Notes under the pieces: generated by a model
Told to the model about the DNA's origin: nothing
Databases searched by the model: none
What the model saw: only the letters and a program-made list of their open reading frames with translations
Translations under genes and position numbers: made by a program
Assembly (NCBI RefSeq): GCF_031457275.1
Contig: NZ_JAVDWH010000001.1
Span: 1,054,001-1,118,000, forward strand
Reading direction: 5' to 3'
Source of the DNA: Aeromicrobium panaciterrae
GTDB taxonomy: Bacteria; Actinomycetota; Actinomycetes; Propionibacteriales; Nocardioidaceae
DNA: 64,000 bases
In this document: positions 1-8,961 of the stretch, in pieces
How the letters are laid out: every line of letters starts with the position of its first letter
Numbering within the stretch: the stretch's first letter is position 1

Positions 1-1413
1 AGCGTCGCCAAGAGCGAACGACTCTCCAAGCAGCTCAAGAAGCGCGGCGTCCCGCACGAGGTGCTCAACGCCAAGCAGCATGATCGTGAAGCCGCGATCG
101 TCGCTATGGCCGGACACAAGGGTGCCGTCACAGTCGCCACCAACATGGCCGGCCGCGGTACCGACATCATGCTCGGCGGCAGCGTCGAGTTCCTTGCTGA
201 CGCAGCACTGCGCGCCAAGGGCCTCGACCCGCTCGAGGACTCCGACGCATACGAAGCCGCTTGGCCCGATGAGCTCAAGAAGGTTGAGGCGCAGGTCGCT
301 TCCGAGCATGACGAAGTTACCGCTGCTGGCGGTCTCGCCGTGATCGGTACGGAGCGCCACGAGTCGCGTCGCATCGACAACCAGCTGCGCGGACGTTCCG
401 GCCGCCAGGGTGACCCGGGCGAGACCCGCTTCTACCTGTCGCTCGAAGACGACCTGATGCGACTGTTCAAGTCGGACTGGGTCAACTGGGTGCTGCAGAA
501 GATGAAGATCCCCGACGACCAGCCGATCGAGGACAAGCGCGTCACCGGCGCCATTGCCTCCGCGCAGGGTCAGGTCGAGGCGCAGAACTTTGAGACTCGC
601 AAGAACATCCTCAAGTACGACGACGTCATGAGCCGTCAGCGTGAGGTCATCTACACCGAGCGTCGTGAGGTGCTCGAGGGTCAGGACATGAACGAGTGGG
701 TCCGCTCGATGATCGCCGAGGTCACGGGCGCCTACATCGACGGTGCCACCGAGGGATTCCCCGAGGAGTGGGAGCTGGAGCAGCTCTGGACCGCTCTCGG
801 GACTCTCTACCCGGTCAGCCTGACGATCGAAGGTGTCGAGTCTGAAGCCGGAAGCCGTGAGGCGCTGTCGCGTGAGGGCCTCAAGGAGGCTATCGGCGGG
901 GATGCGCTGGCGGCATACGAGAAGCGCGAGAGCGAGCTCGGCGAAGAGGTCATGCGTGAGCTGGAGCGTCGCGTCGTCCTGAGCGTGCTTGACCGCAAGT
1001 GGCGCGAGCACCTCTACGAGATGGACTACCTGCGCGAGGGCATTGGCCTGCGCGCCTACTCGCAGCGCGATCCGCTGGTCGAGTACCAGCGCGAGGGCTA
1101 CGACCTGTTCAACGCCATGATGGAAGGCATTGCCGAGGAGTCGGTGGGCTTCCTGTTCAACCTCGACGTCCAGGTTGAGGCGGCAGAAGAGGCTGAGCCG
1201 CAGCTGACTGCCAAGGGTCTTGGTGGCGAGAAGAAGCAGCAGGCGCTGTCGTACTCCGCCCCGAGCGAAGACGGCGAAGCCGAGGTGCGTGGTGACTCGG
1301 CGTCAGCATCCGCTGAGACTCCGGAAGCCGAAGCGCGCCGTCAGGCGAACGCCAAGAACAAGGCACGCCAGAAGGCCAAGCAGCAGCGAAAGTCGCGCAA
1401 AAACAACCGCTAG
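1..1413 (+). CDS. secA: Preprotein translocase ATPase SecA, C-terminal part (5' end outside window)
   Basis: The reading frame is open from base 1, so about 470 C-terminal residues are present. SecA is the cytosolic ATPase that pushes preproteins through SecYEG. Visible are helicase motif V ([14 protein letters not shown]), motif VI ([11 protein letters not shown]), then the helical scaffold and wing. The protein ends in a Lys/Arg-rich tail; the C-terminal Cys/His zinc-binding domain of E. coli SecA is absent. Its stop TAG (1411-1413) overlaps the stop of the convergent downstream gene in CTAG. The neighbouring Rv3235-family gene matches the surroundings of mycobacterial secA1, so this is the housekeeping SecA. 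Confidence 0.97.
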   Translation, partial: SVAKSERLSKQLKKRGVPHEVLNAKQHDREAAIVAMAGHKGAVTVATNMAGRGTDIMLGGSVEFLADAALRAKGLDPLEDSDAYEAAWPDELKKVEAQVASEHDEVTAAGGLAVIGTERHESRRIDNQLRGRSGRQGDPGETRFYLSLEDDLMRLFKSDWVNWVLQKMKIPDDQPIEDKRVTGAIASAQGQVEAQNFETRKNILKYDDVMSRQREVIYTERREVLEGQDMNEWVRSMIAEVTGAYIDGATEGFPEEWELEQLWTALGTLYPVSLTIEGVESEAGSREALSREGLKEAIGGDALAAYEKRESELGEEVMRELERRVVLSVLDRKWREHLYEMDYLREGIGLRAYSQRDPLVEYQREGYDLFNAMMEGIAEESVGFLFNLDVQVEAAEEAEPQLTAKGLGGEKKQQALSYSAPSEDGEAEVRGDSASASAETPEAEARRQANAKNKARQKAKQQRKSRKNNR

Positions 1414-1892
1414 GCCCAGGTCAGCGCCGTACAACGCCAGACCTTGTCGCCTCGGTGAGTTGTCTGGAGCTCGAGTCGCACGGCGAGAGCGCGCGAGCGT
1501 CCGCGGTGCACCATGCGCCCGGCGATTTCGGCGGCCTCGTCGTGCACCATCGCAACGTGAACTGACACGATCCGGGCGCCGCGCGCTGCGGTCGGGCGCC
1601 TCGGCGTACGGGCGTGGGCAGCGAGACGTGTGCTGAGCTGCTCGTACACATGGGGCGCCATCCACGGTCCCATCTGGCGTACGGGACGTTCGCCTGACAG
1701 CACCTCGACGAGCGCCTGCATGAAGCGCGCCGACCGATCACGTAGCGGTTTGGCATCTCCACGCTCGACGGGTGCAGGGAGCACCGGGGTCATGCCAGGG
1801 AACGGCAGAGGTATCTGATCCGGAGACGGTTCGACAATCCCGGTGAAGGACGGCCGAACGACGGGTACTGACAAGGCGGTGGCTGTCTTCAT
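1410..1892 (-). CDS. Rv3235 family protein
   Basis: A 160-residue protein resembling the actinobacterial Rv3235 family, encoded beside secA1 in mycobacteria. The N-terminal 50 residues are Pro-rich and look disordered. A compact domain follows (about residues 55-160: [12 protein letters not shown], then a hydrophobic alternating C-terminal half ending WRCTALTWA). No catalytic motif is visible; a role near secretion or the cell wall is inference from context. It overlaps the upstream LysM gene by 4 nt (ATGA), so the two are probably translationally coupled. Confidence 0.8.
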   Translation of the reverse strand: MKTATALSVPVVRPSFTGIVEPSPDQIPLPFPGMTPVLPAPVERGDAKPLRDRSARFMQALVEVLSGERPVRQMGPWMAPHVYEQLSTRLAAHARTPRRPTAARGARIVSVHVAMVHDEAAEIAGRMVHRGRSRALAVRLELQTTHRGDKVWRCTALTWA

Positions 1893-2455
1893 GAGGCGTC
1901 CTTTGCGGGTGGAGTGAGTCTCTGCAGTGGGTGGATCAGGTTCGGGTCGTCGCCGATCACGGCGCGGTTGGTGACGTACCAGCGAGCACAGGCGGTGGCG
2001 ATCACGGAGTTTGTGGCTTCAGGTGGGAGCGAGCGAGCTGCGATCGTCCACAATGTGTCGCCAGGTCTGACGACCACTGATGGGTGGGACGGCGCCGAGG
2101 TCACCGGGCGATCGGGCAAGCGAAGGCCATCGAGCTGGTGGTCGGCCGGCGAGGTCACGCGCTCGGCGTTCACCGGTGTGAGTGCCAGAGCGCCCGCCGC
2201 GCCGGCAAACAGCGCGCGACGCATCAGGGCTGGAGTGATTGCTCGGGTCAGCCGTGATGAGCTCGAACCGACGCCGATGACGACAAGGACCCAGCTCGCG
2301 AGGGTGAATTGGACCAGTGAGGCAATCGCGATCAGCGCATTGGGAAAGTCGGGACCAGTGGCGGCCATTGCGGTCGCGCCCAGGTCGGGCGCGAGCAGCC
2401 ACACGCTGGCTGCGGCTAGTGCGGCGAGCGCCCATCCATTGCGTGAAAGAAACAT
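1889..2455 (-). CDS. Membrane protein with C-terminal LysM domain
   Basis: 188 residues. Hydrophobic segments at about 8-31, 42-64 and 80-95 are followed by an extracytoplasmic region carrying a LysM peptidoglycan-binding module (about 126-180, beginning VVVRPGDTLWTIAARSL). It probably anchors at the membrane and binds cell wall. The ATG is preceded by AAAGGA 9 nt upstream. It is the first gene of a two-gene unit with the Rv3235-family gene. The leader contains helically phased repeats (see 2466-2525). Confidence 0.85.
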   Translation of the reverse strand: MFLSRNGWALAALAAASVWLLAPDLGATAMAATGPDFPNALIAIASLVQFTLASWVLVVIGVGSSSSRLTRAITPALMRRALFAGAAGALALTPVNAERVTSPADHQLDGLRLPDRPVTSAPSHPSVVVRPGDTLWTIAARSLPPEATNSVIATACARWYVTNRAVIGDDPNLIHPLQRLTPPAKDAS

Positions 2456-2465
2456 CCCCGAATGT

Positions 2466-2525
2466 CCTTTGATAACGTTTGATGACGTTTGAGAACAGAC
2501 AAGACCGTTTGAATTCGGTTGTCAA
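2466..2525 (-). promoter_or_regulatory. Promoter/leader with phased TCAAA repeats upstream of the LysM gene
   Basis: On the minus strand a consensus TTGACA (2525-2520) is a likely -35; the -10 is not obvious. TCAAA occurs at 2508-2512, 2488-2492, 2478-2482 and 2468-2472, that is in 10-bp register with one missing position (2498). Three copies extend to TCAAACG. The last copy overlaps the ribosome-binding site. The spacing suggests a protein binding one face of DNA, or repeated RNA elements in the leader. Confidence 0.5.
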
Positions 2526-2577
2526 CCCTGAAATTTCGGGGGTGTGAGCGAAGCCCAGGCTGGGATAGCGTCCCCAC

Positions 2578-3081
2578 ATGCGATGGGAACGGCTCTTCCA
2601 CGAGCTCGAGGCTCAAGCGGGCGATCTCGAGATGCAGGACCGCGATGCGCTGGTTGACGAGCTGCGCGATGGCGAGTGGGCCGAGACGTCATGGAGGTCG
2701 TTGCTGGGAGGCGCCATCGTCCTTGACGTGATCGGCGTCGGGCGCATTGAGGGCGTGTGTGTGCTGGTCAATGAGCAGGTCGTTCAGCTGCGCGGTGATC
2801 GAGCAGAGCACGTCATCAGCTCGGATGCCGTCGCATCAGTTGTTTCGTCAGAGCACCGTGCCGGACCCTCGTCGGCCGTGTCATCGGCTCTGGGTTGGGG
2901 TCATGTGTTTCGCGCGTTGCGTGCTGAAGGCGACTCCGTACGCCTGCAGACGATCACTGGATCGACGATCGATGGTCGTGTCGATGTGGTGGGTGCGGAC
3001 TTTGTACGGATTCGCGAGGAGTCAGGTCGCGATCAGATCCTGACCTTTGCCGCGGTGGCAGCTGTCACCGGTCGGACGTGA
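2578..3081 (+). CDS. Conserved actinobacterial hypothetical protein
   Basis: 167 residues, no recognised domain. The N-terminus is acidic and helical (HELEAQAGDLEMQDRDALVDEL), followed by short beta-rich stretches (RSLLGGAIVLDVIGVGRIEG; DSVRLQTITGSTIDGRVDVV) that resemble a small barrel repeated twice, though I cannot assign a fold. A -10 TAGCGT (2566-2571) lies 6 nt before the ATG, so the mRNA is probably leaderless. Its 3' end overlaps the convergent HTH gene by 17 nt. Confidence 0.7.
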   Translation: MRWERLFHELEAQAGDLEMQDRDALVDELRDGEWAETSWRSLLGGAIVLDVIGVGRIEGVCVLVNEQVVQLRGDRAEHVISSDAVASVVSSEHRAGPSSAVSSALGWGHVFRALRAEGDSVRLQTITGSTIDGRVDVVGADFVRIREESGRDQILTFAAVAAVTGRT

Positions 3082-3298
3082 CGTCGTCGTCGGCGTGATC
3101 GAGATTGTCGGCGCGAGCGTACTGGCGAGAGATGTAGTCCTCGAGCTCTACTGCCTCAACGCGCCACTGACCTCGTCCGCCGATCTGAATGCCGCGCAGG
3201 TCACCTGATCGCACCAGTGCATAGACCTGGCGCACCGTGACATTGAGAACCTCAGCGACGTCTGCCAGCGTGAGGAACCTCGGAGTGAGGGGCGGCAT
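3065..3298 (-). CDS. Small helix-turn-helix (excisionase/BldC-like) DNA-binding protein
   Basis: 77 residues from the chosen ATG at 3298. The frame is open further upstream, but the extra residues are unlike the family. MerR/excisionase-type winged HTH: FLTLADVAEVLNVTVRQVYALV is the HTH, then RSGDLRGIQIGGRGQWRV and a helix ELEDYISRQYA. GAAACT lies 6 nt before the ATG, a weak leaderless -10. It sits divergently beside the CpaB/CpaE-like pair and could regulate it (inference). Confidence 0.8.
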   Translation of the reverse strand: MPPLTPRFLTLADVAEVLNVTVRQVYALVRSGDLRGIQIGGRGQWRVEAVELEDYISRQYARADNLDHADDDVTSDR

Positions 3299-3408
3299 GG
3301 CCCCAGTTTCCCACGTGGAGGTGTCAGTCCGTCGAACCCCCATTGCGCCTGTGGACAAGCTCAGTGGGGTATGGACGAACCCGCGTGGGATTCGATAGAA
3401 CAATCCCT

Positions 3409-4077
3409 ATGATCTGGCGGGGGCCTGATGATTCGGGGCAGACAAAGAGTGCAATGGCGTCGCGATTGCACCACCGACCGTGGCGGGATCCACGGCTGTT
3501 GATCGGCGTACTTCTGGTGCTTGGATCCACGATCCTCGGTGCTCGCCTGGTCGCCGCAGCGGACGACACCGTGCGCTACTGGGCGCTCGATCGCGCAGTT
3601 GCGCCAGGCGATTCCGTGAGCGCCGACGACCTGGTCGCCGTGCGAGTGCGCTTGTCCTCGAAGGTCTCGGACAACTATCTGCCCGCCGACGAGGAGTTCG
3701 CGGAACCGCTCGACGCACTCCAATGGGGCGAGCGCGGTGCCGCCGGCTCGCTGGTCGAACGCTCCTCACTCCAGCCCAAGTCGTCACTTGGTCGCAGCCA
3801 ACTGCCGCTGAGCGTCGCGACTGGCGCATCGCCAGCCGATCTCGCTCGGGGCGATCTGGTCGATGTGTGGGTCGGGCCTGGGCCCGGCGACGAGTCCGAT
3901 GACGAGGCCGTACGGATCCTGCAAGCCGTACGCATTGTCGAGACGGGCGATGAGTCCGCCTCGATCGGCGGATCTCTCGCGCAGACTGTGCTCGTCGACG
4001 TGGCCGATACCCAGCTCCAAGGCTCGGTCGTCGGCACAGTCGCCTCGGGGCACGTCACCCTCGTACGAGTCTCCTGA
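3409..4077 (+). CDS. SAF-domain membrane protein (CpaB/RcpC-like)
   Basis: 222 residues from the ATG at 3409; TAGAAC 7 nt upstream is a weak leaderless -10. The frame is open 22 codons further up. A short cytosolic N-terminus precedes one transmembrane helix (RLLIGVLLVLGSTILGARLV), then an extracytoplasmic SAF domain (YWALDRAVAPGDSVSADDL). SAF proteins of this layout assist Flp/Tad pilus assembly. Its TGA overlaps the next gene's ATG by one base (TGATG), so the two are coupled. No TadA, TadB or pilin gene follows, so the pilus role is uncertain. Confidence 0.75.
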   Translation: MIWRGPDDSGQTKSAMASRLHHRPWRDPRLLIGVLLVLGSTILGARLVAAADDTVRYWALDRAVAPGDSVSADDLVAVRVRLSSKVSDNYLPADEEFAEPLDALQWGERGAAGSLVERSSLQPKSSLGRSQLPLSVATGASPADLARGDLVDVWVGPGPGDESDDEAVRILQAVRIVETGDESASIGGSLAQTVLVDVADTQLQGSVVGTVASGHVTLVRVS

Positions 4078-5207
4078 TGGACGTCGTTCTCGCGGCAGGT
4101 GGCGCACCCTGGGAGACGGCGGCCATCAGCGAGATCGAAGGGTCGAGCAATCTCAGACTCGTACGCCGCTGCGTTGACGTTGCGGATCTCCTCGCGCTTG
4201 CTGACACGAACGTCGCTGGTGCAGCCCTCGTGCACACGGAACTCGCGGGACTCGACGCCGACTCGGTCCATCGGCTCGAACATTCGGGCGTTCGGGTGGC
4301 AGCTGTTGAGGCAGATGAGGAGCGGTGCAACGGTCTCGGAATCGCTCGCCGCGTGTCGCTGGGCGCGCTGGACCTCCTCATCCGGGACGCCGCCTCACCC
4401 GTCGATCGACGTGCTGACGACAGGGGCTCGATCGTCGCCGTGTGGGGACCGGCAGGTGCGCCGGGCCGCAGCTCGGTAGCGCTAGGACTTGCTGCCGCGG
4501 CTGCCGCCAAGGGTGTCGACACAGTGCTCGTGGACGCCGACACCTACGGTGGCTCGCTGGCCCAGATGCTCGCGGTGCTGGATGACGTGAGTGGACTGAT
4601 GGCCGCGTGCCGTGCCGCCAACAACGGTCATCCCGGTCAGGTTGACGATCACCTCCTTGCGATCGGCCCCAAGCTGCGACTGCTCACCGGACTTCCGCGC
4701 GCGGACATGTGGCCGCAGGTGCGCCCCGGCGCGCTCGAGCTGGTGCTTCGGCAGCTCCGGATGACGGCCGAGTTGGTCATCGTCGACTGTGGATTCAGCC
4801 TCGAGTCGGCGCATGGACCGGTTGCCCGCAACCAAGCGACGCTTCAAGCACTGGAACAGGCCGATCAGGTGGTCGCGGTGGGCAAGGCTGACCCCGTCGG
4901 TTTGGCGCGTCTCGTACGCGGAGTTCATGACCTGGCAGACGTACGGCGCGGTGCCAACCCACCGACCGTGGTGATCAACATGATGCGACCGACGCTTGGC
5001 TGGAAGGAGCGGGATGTTGATGCGACCTTGCGCCGCCTCACCGGCCTGGCCACAGCGTCGTTCCTACCGTTCGATCAGCCAGCCCTCGATTCGGCTCTCA
5101 TGTCGGGACGATCACCGCGCGACACATCGCCCGCGTCACCCTTTGTCGCCCGAATAGAAGTCCTGGCCAAGCAGCTCGTGAGTCGCAGCACAGTCCCAAC
5201 CCTCTGA
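4077..5207 (+). CDS. CpaE/MinD-like P-loop protein with degenerate Walker A
   Basis: 376 residues. The N-terminal 110 residues resemble the receiver-like domain of CpaE/TadZ. The ATPase-like domain begins about 118 with WGPAGAPGRSSVALGLA, where the P-loop Lys of MinD/ParA is Arg. LVDADTYGG and LVIVDCGFS are the equivalents of Walker A' and Walker B. TadZ/CpaE proteins position pili at the pole. The Lys-to-Arg change suggests weak or absent ATP hydrolysis; I recall similar GxPGR loops in other actinobacteria. Coupled to the SAF gene. Confidence 0.78.
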   Translation: MDVVLAAGGAPWETAAISEIEGSSNLRLVRRCVDVADLLALADTNVAGAALVHTELAGLDADSVHRLEHSGVRVAAVEADEERCNGLGIARRVSLGALDLLIRDAASPVDRRADDRGSIVAVWGPAGAPGRSSVALGLAAAAAAKGVDTVLVDADTYGGSLAQMLAVLDDVSGLMAACRAANNGHPGQVDDHLLAIGPKLRLLTGLPRADMWPQVRPGALELVLRQLRMTAELVIVDCGFSLESAHGPVARNQATLQALEQADQVVAVGKADPVGLARLVRGVHDLADVRRGANPPTVVINMMRPTLGWKERDVDATLRRLTGLATASFLPFDQPALDSALMSGRSPRDTSPASPFVARIEVLAKQLVSRSTVPTL

Positions 5208-5264
5208 GGGTGCGCCGGTGGTAACTTCTCTGCAGGTCGCGTCGTCGTTTCTGTCAGGAGAGTC

Positions 5265-6656
5265 ATGCAACGGTTGAGCCCGCTGGATGCGATGTTCCTG
5301 GCGCAGGACAGCCCGACCGTTCCCCGGCAGATCGCTTCACTCGCCATCCTTGAGCCCGGCAAGAACGGTCTCGACTACGACCGGCTGATCCACGTCATCA
5401 ACGAGCGCATCGACCTGGTGCCCCGCTATCGCCAGGTTCCGCGCGGCGTGGGCATCGGTGCGCCCGTATGGCTGGATGACGAGAACTTCGACATCTCGAT
5501 GCACGTACGTCGGTCAGCGTTGCCGCGACCTGGCTCGAGCGAGGCGCTCGACGAGCTCGTCGGGCGCCTGATCGCTCGCCGACTCGATCTGGATCGACCG
5601 TTGTGGGAGCTCTACCTCATCGAAGGTCTTGCCGGGGGCCGCGTGGCGCTGTTGTTTAAGGCGCACCAAGCACTCGTGGACGGCTCGGAGACAGTCGATC
5701 TGGCGCAGGTGCTGCTCGAGGAGACCGCCAAGGAACGCGACATCCCGCACGAGGACTGGAATCCGCGCTCACAGCCGACCTCGGCCGCCCTGCTCGCGGG
5801 CACCCTCAACCAGACCGTCAGGAATCCCCGCGAGGCCATCCGGGTCGCGGAGGTCGCCCTGGGGCGTATCGCTCGACTGTTGCCCGGCTCGGACGCTCAG
5901 GCGCCGCACAGTGTGCTGTCGACCGAGCTGTCGCGACACCGCCGCTTCTCTTCTCTGGCCGCGGATCTTGATGACTTCCGCAAGGTTCGTGACGCACATG
6001 GCGGCACCGTCAACGACGTGATCCTTGCGGCGATCACCGGCGGCATCCGTGGCTGGATGCTGACTCGCGCTGAACCCGTCACGGCCAAGACGCGATTCAG
6101 GGCCATGGTGCCGATGTCGGTCGTGTCTGATGACGGCCTCCCGACCTCGCTCGGCTCGAAGGTGCGTGGTCACCTGCTGTCGCTTCCGGTCGGCGAGACC
6201 AACCCGGTCGTACGGCTTCACCAGGTGTCGTACGCGCTCAAAGATCATCGCGAGACCGGTTCGGCGGTTGCCGCCAACAAGTTGGCCAACCTTCCGGGCT
6301 TCGCGACCTCGACCTTCCACGCGGTGGGTTCACGCGTTGCTGCGTCTGAAGAGGGACGCGGCCACCAGATCGTCATCACCAATGTTCCGGGCCCTCAGGA
6401 CCCCGTCTACATGGCCGGTGAGGCGATCACCGAGGTCTACCCCTGCATCCCGTTGAGCGGCAGCCGCGCGGTTGCCATCGGCGTCACGTCCTACACGAAC
6501 AAGGTGTTCTTCGGCATCGTCGGCGATCGTGATGCGGTGCCCGACGTCGACGTACTGGCGCAATGCATCGAGGACGCCCTGCTTGAGCTCGTCGAGACGA
6601 TCGACAAGCGGAGCACTCATGCACCTCGTGGCCGACAGCGCCCGACCAAGGCCTGA
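5265..6656 (+). CDS. Wax ester synthase/diacylglycerol acyltransferase-family protein with altered HHxxxDG motif
   Basis: 463 residues, full length for the WS/DGAT family, which esterifies acyl-CoA to diacylglycerol or fatty alcohol. MQRLSPLDAMFL, the DRPLWELYLIEGL block, the NDVILAAITGGIRGWML block and the C-terminal NVPGPQDPVYMAG block are all present. The active-site motif reads H134-Q135-A-L-V-D-G: the second His, the catalytic base, is Gln (codon CAA, 5667-5669). It may be inactive on the usual substrates or have another role. AGGAG lies 5 nt before the ATG. Compare the intact paralogue at 26584. Confidence 0.92.
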   Translation: MQRLSPLDAMFLAQDSPTVPRQIASLAILEPGKNGLDYDRLIHVINERIDLVPRYRQVPRGVGIGAPVWLDDENFDISMHVRRSALPRPGSSEALDELVGRLIARRLDLDRPLWELYLIEGLAGGRVALLFKAHQALVDGSETVDLAQVLLEETAKERDIPHEDWNPRSQPTSAALLAGTLNQTVRNPREAIRVAEVALGRIARLLPGSDAQAPHSVLSTELSRHRRFSSLAADLDDFRKVRDAHGGTVNDVILAAITGGIRGWMLTRAEPVTAKTRFRAMVPMSVVSDDGLPTSLGSKVRGHLLSLPVGETNPVVRLHQVSYALKDHRETGSAVAANKLANLPGFATSTFHAVGSRVAASEEGRGHQIVITNVPGPQDPVYMAGEAITEVYPCIPLSGSRAVAIGVTSYTNKVFFGIVGDRDAVPDVDVLAQCIEDALLELVETIDKRSTHAPRGRQRPTKA

Positions 6657-6658
6657 AC

Positions 6659-6952
6659 ATGCGAATCTATGTCGCAGTCGACGCCGAGCTGCTTGAGCGG
6701 CTCGCGGCAGGCGAGCGCATCAGCGCGCCAGCATTCAGCGCTGAGAGCGAAGACGAAGAGGACGAGCTCGCGGCCCTTGAGGAAGCAGCAGAGCATGGCG
6801 CGGTCGTCGCCGCGGCCGATGTCGACGGCACGGATGACGTGGCGCTTGAAGACATCGCCTCGTTCCATGTCGACCTCGACGGCACTGGCGATCTGGCCTG
6901 GTTCGCGACGCAGGAGATCGACGCCGTGATCCGGGAGGCCCAGAAGCGCTGA
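6659..6952 (+). CDS. Small conserved protein, DUF6912-like
   Basis: 97 residues, very acidic in the middle (ESEDEEDELAALEEAAEHG), starting MRIYVAVDAELLERLAAGE and ending with a helix (FATQEIDAVIREAQKR). I recognise the pattern as the actinobacterial DUF6912 family, without known function. It starts 2 nt after the acyltransferase stop and is presumably cotranscribed and coupled. Confidence 0.7.
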   Translation: MRIYVAVDAELLERLAAGERISAPAFSAESEDEEDELAALEEAAEHGAVVAAADVDGTDDVALEDIASFHVDLDGTGDLAWFATQEIDAVIREAQKR

Positions 6953-7009
6953 TCGGCGTACTCGACCGATCGCTGATAAACGCGGCCACGGAGCCGTAGC
7001 ATCTCCGGA

Positions 7010-8200
7010 ATGACTGCCGATGCATCGCCCACGCCTAGACACAGGATTCGCAAGGCATTGGTGGCATTCGCCGTGGTGATTGCCCTTCTCGTGGGCGGAC
7101 TGTTCGCGTACACGTCGGCGAAGGACATGCAGGGACCGACGTTCATCGCGCGTTTTCTCTTCACGCGCACGTCGGACGCCGGAACGCTGTTCGATGGCCG
7201 CACGATTGATGCGGCAGCAGCGGAGCATCCCATCCCGGAGTCGGTACGACCGCTCCCATCGACTGTGCAGTGGATGGGCAAGCCTCTCGCGACCGAGAAG
7301 GTGCTGAAGACCACGAAGACCAACTCGTTCATGGTGCTGTGCCGTGGCGAGGTGGTTCACGAGTGGTACGCCGAGAAGAGCGACCGCACACGGCGTCAGT
7401 CCTCGTGGTCCGTTGCGAAGTCGGTGGTCAGCCTGCTGGTCGGGCAGCTCATCGGCGAGGGCAAGCTCACCGAGGACACCCGTCTCGTCGAGGTGCTTCC
7501 AGAGTTCAAGAACGGGACCGACTTCGACACCATCACGGTGGCCGATCTCCTCGACATGAAGAGCGGGATCGACGTGGCGGAGGACTACTCGTACTTCAAG
7601 CCGTTCTCAGGAGTTGGCGGCTTGCTGATGACGACCGACCTGGTGGGCTATCTCAAGGACAACCGCGGACTGCGGTTCGATCCCGGTTCGAAGTCTGAAT
7701 ACCGCAGCGTCGATGCGCAGTATCTATCGATGATCGCCAGCCGGGTCGACGGCAAACCGCTCGCCGAAATGGCGAAGGAGCGCCTGTGGGACCCGATCGG
7801 CGCGGAGGACGACGCCGTATGGAGCCTCGACAGCAAAGGCGGCATTGAGAAGGGCTTCGCAGCACTCAACGCGACACCACGCGACTTCGCCAAGATCGGG
7901 CTCTTGGTGGCCAACAACGGCAAGGTCGGCGACGAGCAGGTCGTGCCTGCGGCCTGGATCAAGCGCATCTCGACACCCGTTGCTGAGGCATACCCGGACT
8001 GGATGTACGCGGCTCAGTGGTGGCACCCGCCGGGACACGAGACTCATCACGACTTCATGGCCGAGGGTGTCTACGGCCAATATGTGTACGAGAATCCCGC
8101 GAACCACACCGTCATCGTCAAGCTCAGCGACTACGGCGCCGAGCAGGACGAGGAAGAGCTGGTCGACGTCTTCCGCTCGCTCGCGGGCAGTTGCACTTGA
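7010..8200 (+). CDS. Membrane-anchored serine hydrolase, class C beta-lactamase/NylB-like
   Basis: 396 residues. One N-terminal transmembrane helix (about 13-35, VAFAVVIALLVGGLFAY) places the enzyme outside the membrane. Ser134-V-A-Lys137 is the SxxK nucleophile motif and Tyr231-R-Ser the YxS/N motif, as in 6-aminohexanoate-dimer hydrolase-like and esterase EstB-like enzymes. AEGVYGQYVYENP is the third-motif region. The substrate cannot be read from sequence. TAGCAT (6997-7002) stands 7 nt before the ATG, so it is probably leaderless and independent of the preceding genes. Confidence 0.88.
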   Translation: MTADASPTPRHRIRKALVAFAVVIALLVGGLFAYTSAKDMQGPTFIARFLFTRTSDAGTLFDGRTIDAAAAEHPIPESVRPLPSTVQWMGKPLATEKVLKTTKTNSFMVLCRGEVVHEWYAEKSDRTRRQSSWSVAKSVVSLLVGQLIGEGKLTEDTRLVEVLPEFKNGTDFDTITVADLLDMKSGIDVAEDYSYFKPFSGVGGLLMTTDLVGYLKDNRGLRFDPGSKSEYRSVDAQYLSMIASRVDGKPLAEMAKERLWDPIGAEDDAVWSLDSKGGIEKGFAALNATPRDFAKIGLLVANNGKVGDEQVVPAAWIKRISTPVAEAYPDWMYAAQWWHPPGHETHHDFMAEGVYGQYVYENPANHTVIVKLSDYGAEQDEEELVDVFRSLAGSCT

Positions 8201-8248
8201 CCCGCCGCAGATCTCGCGGACGTCAGGGGTGCGTGGCAGGCTGAACGC

Positions 8249-8923
8249 ATGGCACTCGTGACCTACAAGGACCTCTGCATCGACGCCAGCGACGTCAGCG
8301 CTGTGGAGGGATTCTGGGCTCGTACGCTCGGGCTCACCAGCGAGGTCCTCCCTGACGGTGACGCCGTGCTCAAGGGTGACGACCCGTCCAAGACGGTGTG
8401 GATCAACCTCGTGCCGGAGGCGCTCAGCGTCAAGCAACGCGTACACCTCGATGTTCACGCGGCGTCGCTCGAACCCTTTTCGGCGCTGACCCAGCAGTCC
8501 GAGGATGGTGAGTTCCCCTGGACGGTGTTCCTCGATCCCGAGGGTGGTGAGTTCTGCGTCTTCGTACGCGATGAGGTCGACGACTATCTCTTCTACGAAG
8601 TCTGTGTCGATGCCGTCGACCACCAGAAGATCACCGCGTGGTGGGCTGACGTGCTCGGCGGGAACCTCGGCCACGACAAACAGGGCTACTCGTGGATCGA
8701 CAAGGTGCCCGGAGTTCCGTTTGACGGATTCTCGTTCGCCACCGTGCCCGAGCCCAAGACGGTCAAGAACCGCATCCATTGGGACGTCACCCTCAACGAA
8801 GGCGTCACCGTCGACGACCTGGTGGTCAAGGGTGCTTCGATCCTTCGTGCGCCTGATGACGAGATCAGCTGGACGATCATGGCCGACCCCGAAGGCAACG
8901 AGTTCTGCGTCTTCGACCGCTGA
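8249..8923 (+). CDS. VOC-superfamily protein with two glyoxalase-like domains
   Basis: 224 residues made of two similar halves (about 1-108 and 112-224), each ending in a metal-site-like strand (LDPEGGEFCVF and ADPEGNEFCVF). The first half has DASDVSAVEGFWARTLGL, the second DAVDHQKITAWWADVLGG. Such proteins bind a divalent metal in a paired beta-alpha-beta barrel and act on small molecules; no specific reaction can be assigned. CAGGCT 6 nt before the ATG is a weak leaderless -10. Confidence 0.85.
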   Translation: MALVTYKDLCIDASDVSAVEGFWARTLGLTSEVLPDGDAVLKGDDPSKTVWINLVPEALSVKQRVHLDVHAASLEPFSALTQQSEDGEFPWTVFLDPEGGEFCVFVRDEVDDYLFYEVCVDAVDHQKITAWWADVLGGNLGHDKQGYSWIDKVPGVPFDGFSFATVPEPKTVKNRIHWDVTLNEGVTVDDLVVKGASILRAPDDEISWTIMADPEGNEFCVFDR

Positions 8924-8961
8924 TGACGCGTCCGGTCGATCTCGCGTGATGGAATGAACCT

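Noticed and set aside
5199-5211. ACCCTC-T-GAGGGT around the cpaE-like stop codon as terminator
   Set aside because: Effective stem is only 4 bp with no U-tract.
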